64,000 nt of DNA from a bacterium 1XD42-54 (GTDB lineage: Bacteria > Bacillota > Clostridia > Lachnospirales > Lachnospiraceae): NCBI GenBank assembly GCA_003612585.1, contig RAZH01000006.1, forward strand, positions 62,001 through 126,000. The letters run 5' to 3'. The translations under genes and the position numbers were made by a program. Below, one piece after another: positions 59,975 through 64,000 of the stretch. The notes below the pieces were generated by a model, which was not told where the DNA came from, did no database searches, and saw only the letters and a program-made list of their open reading frames with translations. The stretch's first letter is position 1; each line of letters starts with the position of its first letter.

Positions 59975-60772
59975 ATGAAGAGAAAAAACATTTTACAAAC
60001 ATTGTCAATGTTTATGACAGTAATGTTCCTGTCTGGAAGTACATCGGTCTATGCGGCCGAAAATACTCTGACCGTAGGTGTCAGAGGCGATATTATGAAT
60101 TTCGGTTACTACAACGAGACAACCGGAAAATTTTATGGCATGGAAATTGATTTGGCATATGAGCTGGCTGAAAGACTTGGATATGAAAAGGTTAAATTTC
60201 AGGAAGTACAGCCGGATAATCGAAAAGATATGCTGCAAAACGGAGCGGTTGATTGCCTGATCGCAGCGTATTCCATTACGGATACACGCGTTGAAAATTT
60301 TGATTTTTCGCCGGCCTATTATACGGATAGTACAATGCTCATGGTGGAAAAATCCACTATGATAGAAAAAGTCCAGGATTTGAAGGGGAAGACCATAGGC
60401 ATACTGACAGGAGTGAATGCCGGACCGATTCTTGCCGGCAAATTGTATGATATGGGATTCACTGGCGACATTGTTGCCAAAGAAGATAACGTGTATATCG
60501 AGTATGAGAATCTCACAATTGTTCAGATGGAGTCTTATGCGGAAGTCAGTACAGCTCTCGAAGAGGGAACTATTGACGCTGCATGTTTGGATCGTGTGAT
60601 TGCCAAAATGTACTGGGACGATGACAGAAGATTCCTTCCATTTGATCTTGCTGAGCAGAGCTATGGCGTGGCGACACAGAAGAATTCGGAACTGAGCGAA
60701 AAGATGGGAGCAGCAGTTCAGGAACTTTTGGATGACGGTACAATTGAAGCATTGATTGATAAATGGGATTAA
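59975..60772 (+). CDS. Family-3 (amino-acid type) solute-binding protein without lipid anchor
   Basis: The 265-residue protein has a signal peptide (cleavage expected after SVYA) and a family-3 binding fold: ENTLTVGVRGDIMNFGYYNE, YGMEIDLAYELAERLG, NGAVDCLIAAYSITDTR, DFSPAYYTDSTMLMV and LKGKTIGILTGVNAG. Members bind polar amino acids or related small acids. The usual lipobox is present in outline, but the cysteine is replaced: LSGS instead of LSGC, so the protein should be released or held by partners. No ABC permease or ATPase follows; the next gene encodes a sensor-domain channel. ATG 59975 is 17 bases after the peptidase gene, with a weak site (CGGAACAGAG). Confidence 0.88.
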   Translation: MKRKNILQTLSMFMTVMFLSGSTSVYAAENTLTVGVRGDIMNFGYYNETTGKFYGMEIDLAYELAERLGYEKVKFQEVQPDNRKDMLQNGAVDCLIAAYSITDTRVENFDFSPAYYTDSTMLMVEKSTMIEKVQDLKGKTIGILTGVNAGPILAGKLYDMGFTGDIVAKEDNVYIEYENLTIVQMESYAEVSTALEEGTIDAACLDRVIAKMYWDDDRRFLPFDLAEQSYGVATQKNSELSEKMGAAVQELLDDGTIEALIDKWD

Positions 60773-60783
60773 GGAGGAAAACT

Positions 60784-63700
60784 GTGTCTAAGCGTTTAAA
60801 GAGAAAAAGTATTGCGATGATCCTGGTAGAACTTCTTTTTGTAGCCATTCTGGGAGTAGTTCTATATCAGATGCAGGTCAAGATATCCGCAAATGATCAG
60901 GCAGTCGAATTACAGAAAAAGATGGAACCCTTGCGTGACACTGTTGCAGAAGCAAAGAAGGAGGCAGAAGAACATACCGGATCGTATGACTCCATGTATC
61001 AGGCTAAGGCAGCCAGTCTGGCTTATATGATTCAGAAAAAGGTGGATTCTAAGCAAACGACGGATACACTGCTACAGAAATACAAAGATCTGTTGCATGT
61101 TACAAATGCACTTGTTTTGGATAAAGAAGGAACCGTGGTTGCAAAGGCAGAAAAAAGCGATGCAGACTTTACGTATGCACGCTACAACCAGTTGCGCACA
61201 GTATTTTCAACACATGAAACATCCGAACCATTCGAGGTAGAACGGGAAGGCAAGACCTACCGATATTACGGGGCAGTGATTGATGAAAACACAATGGCTG
61301 TAATCGAACAGGACCCAGCGGAATTGAAAGCCCTTCTTTCAGATACGGTGACGTGGAAAAGCATGCTCCGCAATGTGAGCGTTGGTTCAACGGGCTATGC
61401 ATTCGCACTTTCTGCAAAGGATTATACATTCCTGTACCATCCAGAAGATGATCTTGTTGGACAGGACGCACTGGATGCGGGAATTCAGGTAGAGGCGCTG
61501 GAAGACGGAAACCGGACGTGGATGGAGATTTACGGGGAGCGTTATCTCTGCGGGGTTGCAAATCTGGACGATGCTTATGTGATTTGTGCGCTTCCGGCAC
61601 AGGAAATCAGGGATTCTTGTAATATCACGGTTCTGGTAGTACTTTGCGTATTTTTTGCAGTGATCACCCTGGTCGTAACATACGCTATTTTTATCCTGAA
61701 AGATCAGGAAGGACAAGCAGATGCTTCCGGGAATACATATGCCAGACTTGGCAAATTTTATTTTAATAGGGCAGTAAGCGCGAAACTGGGAGCAATGATT
61801 GCGGCAGGACTCATTTGTGTATTTGTAAGTTCTCTGTATATGCAGGAGTTGTTCTCGCTGTCGGGGAAATCCATAAGCAACAGCCAGAATATCGAAGGAC
61901 TGCAGGCAACGATCAGCAAATATGAAGAAAACGTAAAAATGCTGGAAGAGCAATATGATACCAGATACCTGAACAAGTGTCGTACAGCAGCGCATATTCT
62001 TACCCAGAAACCAGAATTCAGAAACCGGGATGAGCTGGCCAGGATAAGCAATGTGCTTGATGTAGAGTTTATCAGCTTTTTTGATGCGACAGGAACCATT
62101 ATAGCAACAAACTCTTATTATAATAATTTCCGGTTAAGTCAGAATAAGGAAGACCAGTCCTATGAATTTAATAAACTTCTAGCAGGCGGTGAGTATCTGA
62201 TTCAAGAAGCGCAGATGGATGATGCATTGGGAGAGTATAATCAATATATTGGTGTGGCCATACGAAATGATGAGGGTATGACAGAAGGCTTTGTACAGAT
62301 CTGCGTCAATCCGGAGAAGCTAGAACATGCGCTGGAGAAGCTTCAGATTGCTTCAGTACTGGACGGTGTACAGATTGGGGCGAGGGGATTTGCTTTTGCC
62401 ATCAATAAAGATGAGCACACCTTTGCTTATTATCCGGATGAGAGATTTATCGGCAGAAATGTTGCGGAATATGGTATCAGAGAGAACCAGATCCATGGCG
62501 GATTCAGTGACTATCTGACAATTGGTTCCGGGCGTTATTTTGCAAACTGCCTGGAGACAGACCAGTATTATGTATATGCGTGTGTTCCCAAAAATGAAAT
62601 AGCTTCAAACAAGGTCGCGATTGCGCTTTTCTCCACAGCGGTCAGCTTCATATGCCTACTGATCATTGCAGCACTTCTTTGTATCAACAGAGGCACGGAA
62701 AGTGCTGAACCGAGCAGGGAAAAGCAGCCAGGAAGTATGATTAATGTGACGATGCCGGATGGAAAGAAAAAGAAAACAATGGATGTGTCCAGCAGATGGT
62801 CCAATGTGGCTTTGCACTGGGCTGAAAAGACACCGGAGCAGAAGATGACCTCTGTATTGAAAGGGCTGCTGGCGGTTTATGCGTTGCTGATCTGTTTTGC
62901 CTACATATTCCAAATGCAATCATCCGGCAATACATCCATGTTTGCGTATATCATTAACGGTGGATGGGAGCGCGGCTTAAATGTATTTGCAGTTACCGGA
63001 TGTATTTTTGTGATCTGTATTGTGATTACGCTGACGATCTGTATACAAGAAATTCTCCGTGTGCTTTCAAATATATCGAGTGCACAGGGAGAAACCGTTT
63101 TCCGGCTGATCAGCAGTTTCGTAAAATATGCGTCTGTTGTTGCTCTTCTGTATTACTGTTTTGCTTTGCTTGGCGTTGATACGGGTACGCTCCTTGCATC
63201 AGCTGGGCTGCTTGGTCTGATGATCAGTCTGGGGGCACAGAAGCTAGTATCGGATATTTTGGCTGGTCTGTTTATCATTTTTGAAGGCGAGTTCCGCGTA
63301 GGTGATATTGTTACCATTGGCGACTGGAGAGGAACTGTGGTGGAGATTGGAATACGGACTACAAAAATAGAAGAAGCTGGCGGCAACATCAAAGTAATCA
63401 ACAACAGTGCAATCAGCGGCGTGATTAACATGACGAGGCAATATTCGTTTGCAGCGTGCGATTTTGGCATTGAGTACGGAGAATCTCTTGAAAGAGTAGA
63501 GTATATTCTGAAAGAGGAGTTGCCGCGCATGAGAGAACGTCTGCCGGCAATTATGAACGGTCCTTTTTATAAGGGAGTTTCTGCGCTTGGCGATAACAGT
63601 GTAAATATTAAAATCGTGGCCCAGTGTGCAGAGGGAGACCGCATTCAGCTGATGCGCGATTTGAACAGAGAAGTAAAACTGCTGTTTGATAAATACGAGA

Positions 63701-63837
63701 TCAATATTCCATTTCCACAGGTAGTACTTAACCAACCTGCTGAATTTAAAAAGGCCACAGAGTGGCAGAAAATGCAGGCAGATAAATTCACTGAGGAACA
63801 AAAAGAACTGGCTAAAAAGCTGGAGGATGAACAGTAA
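60784..63837 (+). CDS. MscS-type channel fused to two extracellular Cache-like sensor domains
   Basis: This 1017-residue membrane protein reads TM1 (about 8-28), a dCache-like domain (about 30-275; GSTGYAFALSAKDYTFLYHP near 201), TM2 (about 280-305), TM3 (about 334-355), a second Cache-like domain (about 356-612; GARGFAFAINKDEHTFAYYP near 532), TM4 (about 613-633), then an MscS module: membrane helices near 690, 731 and 783, pore helix LASAGLLGLMISLGAQKLVS near 804, the beta domain (FEGEFRVGDIVTIGDWRGTV) and the C-terminal cytoplasmic vestibule. MscS channels open under membrane tension; Cache domains bind amino acids and other small ligands in chemoreceptors. GTG 60784 follows AAGGAGG by six bases; an ATG at 60763 overlaps the previous gene and lacks a site. 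Confidence 0.88.
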   Translation: MSKRLKRKSIAMILVELLFVAILGVVLYQMQVKISANDQAVELQKKMEPLRDTVAEAKKEAEEHTGSYDSMYQAKAASLAYMIQKKVDSKQTTDTLLQKYKDLLHVTNALVLDKEGTVVAKAEKSDADFTYARYNQLRTVFSTHETSEPFEVEREGKTYRYYGAVIDENTMAVIEQDPAELKALLSDTVTWKSMLRNVSVGSTGYAFALSAKDYTFLYHPEDDLVGQDALDAGIQVEALEDGNRTWMEIYGERYLCGVANLDDAYVICALPAQEIRDSCNITVLVVLCVFFAVITLVVTYAIFILKDQEGQADASGNTYARLGKFYFNRAVSAKLGAMIAAGLICVFVSSLYMQELFSLSGKSISNSQNIEGLQATISKYEENVKMLEEQYDTRYLNKCRTAAHILTQKPEFRNRDELARISNVLDVEFISFFDATGTIIATNSYYNNFRLSQNKEDQSYEFNKLLAGGEYLIQEAQMDDALGEYNQYIGVAIRNDEGMTEGFVQICVNPEKLEHALEKLQIASVLDGVQIGARGFAFAINKDEHTFAYYPDERFIGRNVAEYGIRENQIHGGFSDYLTIGSGRYFANCLETDQYYVYACVPKNEIASNKVAIALFSTAVSFICLLIIAALLCINRGTESAEPSREKQPGSMINVTMPDGKKKKTMDVSSRWSNVALHWAEKTPEQKMTSVLKGLLAVYALLICFAYIFQMQSSGNTSMFAYIINGGWERGLNVFAVTGCIFVICIVITLTICIQEILRVLSNISSAQGETVFRLISSFVKYASVVALLYYCFALLGVDTGTLLASAGLLGLMISLGAQKLVSDILAGLFIIFEGEFRVGDIVTIGDWRGTVVEIGIRTTKIEEAGGNIKVINNSAISGVINMTRQYSFAACDFGIEYGESLERVEYILKEELPRMRERLPAIMNGPFYKGVSALGDNSVNIKIVAQCAEGDRIQLMRDLNREVKLLFDKYEINIPFPQVVLNQPAEFKKATEWQKMQADKFTEEQKELAKKLEDEQ

Positions 63838-63883
63838 CGATTGCAGGAATAAAAAAATATATTTTAGATGGAGGATAAATACT

Positions 63884-64000
63884 ATGAACAAAAGAATTAT
63901 GGCAGGAATTATGACAGGTGTAATGTTTTCAGTTGCCGGACAAACAGTGGCATTTGCCATGCCGGGTGATATCAAGGAAGCGGTAATGGAATCCGGTTAT
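63884..64000 (+). CDS. Secreted protein, cut by the window end
   Basis: The first 39 codons are present: MNKRIMAGIMTGVMFSVAGQ then TVAFAMPGDIKEAVMESGY, a clear signal peptide (cleavage expected after AFA) with no lipobox. ATG 63884 follows GATGGAGGA. It lies 46 bases after the channel gene and is probably the fourth gene of the operon. The mature domain is outside the window, so nothing can be said of its role. Confidence 0.75.
   Translation, partial: MNKRIMAGIMTGVMFSVAGQTVAFAMPGDIKEAVMESGY

Overview
The window looks like chromosome from a Gram-positive anaerobe of the Clostridia, most likely a gut Lachnospiraceae. The evidence is the tilS-hpt-ftsH order, a transketolase split into two genes, a YesM/YesN-type two-component system, a Clostridia-type D-Ala-D-Ala ligase with an N-terminal insertion, strong AGGAGG ribosome sites and consensus SigA-type promoters. 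Genus cannot be decided by eye. No rRNA, tRNA, CRISPR array, transposase or phage gene was recognised.

Layout. 1-3.8 kb: tilS (5' end cut by the window), hpt and ftsH. 4.2-13.3 kb: a carbohydrate locus with a sensor kinase and AraC-type regulator, a binding protein, two permeases, a GH172 (DUF2961) enzyme and a D-psicose/D-tagatose 3-epimerase with its metal site intact. 13.5-15.7 kb: a GH13 glycosidase with its own promoter. 15.8-28.9 kb: cell wall and housekeeping genes (two L,D-transpeptidases, ddl, murF, pth, mfd, a lipoprotein foldase, shikimate kinase). 29-31 kb: an ArsR-type regulator with a charged tail, then citrate synthase. 31.2-33.2 kb: a MATE exporter divergent from an Lrp/AsnC regulator, with shared TACGAAA sites. 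33.2-38.3 kb: an ABC ATPase and a permease carrying a roughly 580-residue extracellular coiled coil. 38.4-41 kb: a pentose operon (ribulose-phosphate 4-epimerase family and split transketolase). 41-45.2 kb, minus strand: mutS2, response regulator, kinase. 45.4-48.8 kb: an ACP-MBOAT-SGNH surface acylation cassette with no DltA-like ligase. 48.9-51.3 kb: YhaM-type nuclease and an RNA m5U methyltransferase.

51.3-56.4 kb is a visibly AT-richer patch of small and decaying genes: a 61-residue RRxD-repeat protein, a GNAT enzyme, a DUF3795 gene cut by one in-frame TGA, a DUF6483-like gene, a DUF2461 gene and the wreck of a two-component system. It reads as an accessory region under decay.

56.4-64 kb: a D,D-carboxypeptidase, then a perfect (GACA)18 tract at the predicted start site of the next transcript, then a compact operon. 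That operon encodes a secreted protein joining an M28 peptidase to a second HEYGH metalloprotease-like domain, a family-3 amino-acid binding protein without a lipid anchor, and an MscS-type channel fused to two extracellular Cache-like sensor domains, followed by a secreted protein cut by the window end. This peptidase / binding protein / sensor-channel cassette is the strongest candidate for an undescribed system here. All function calls rest on reading motifs; no database search was run.
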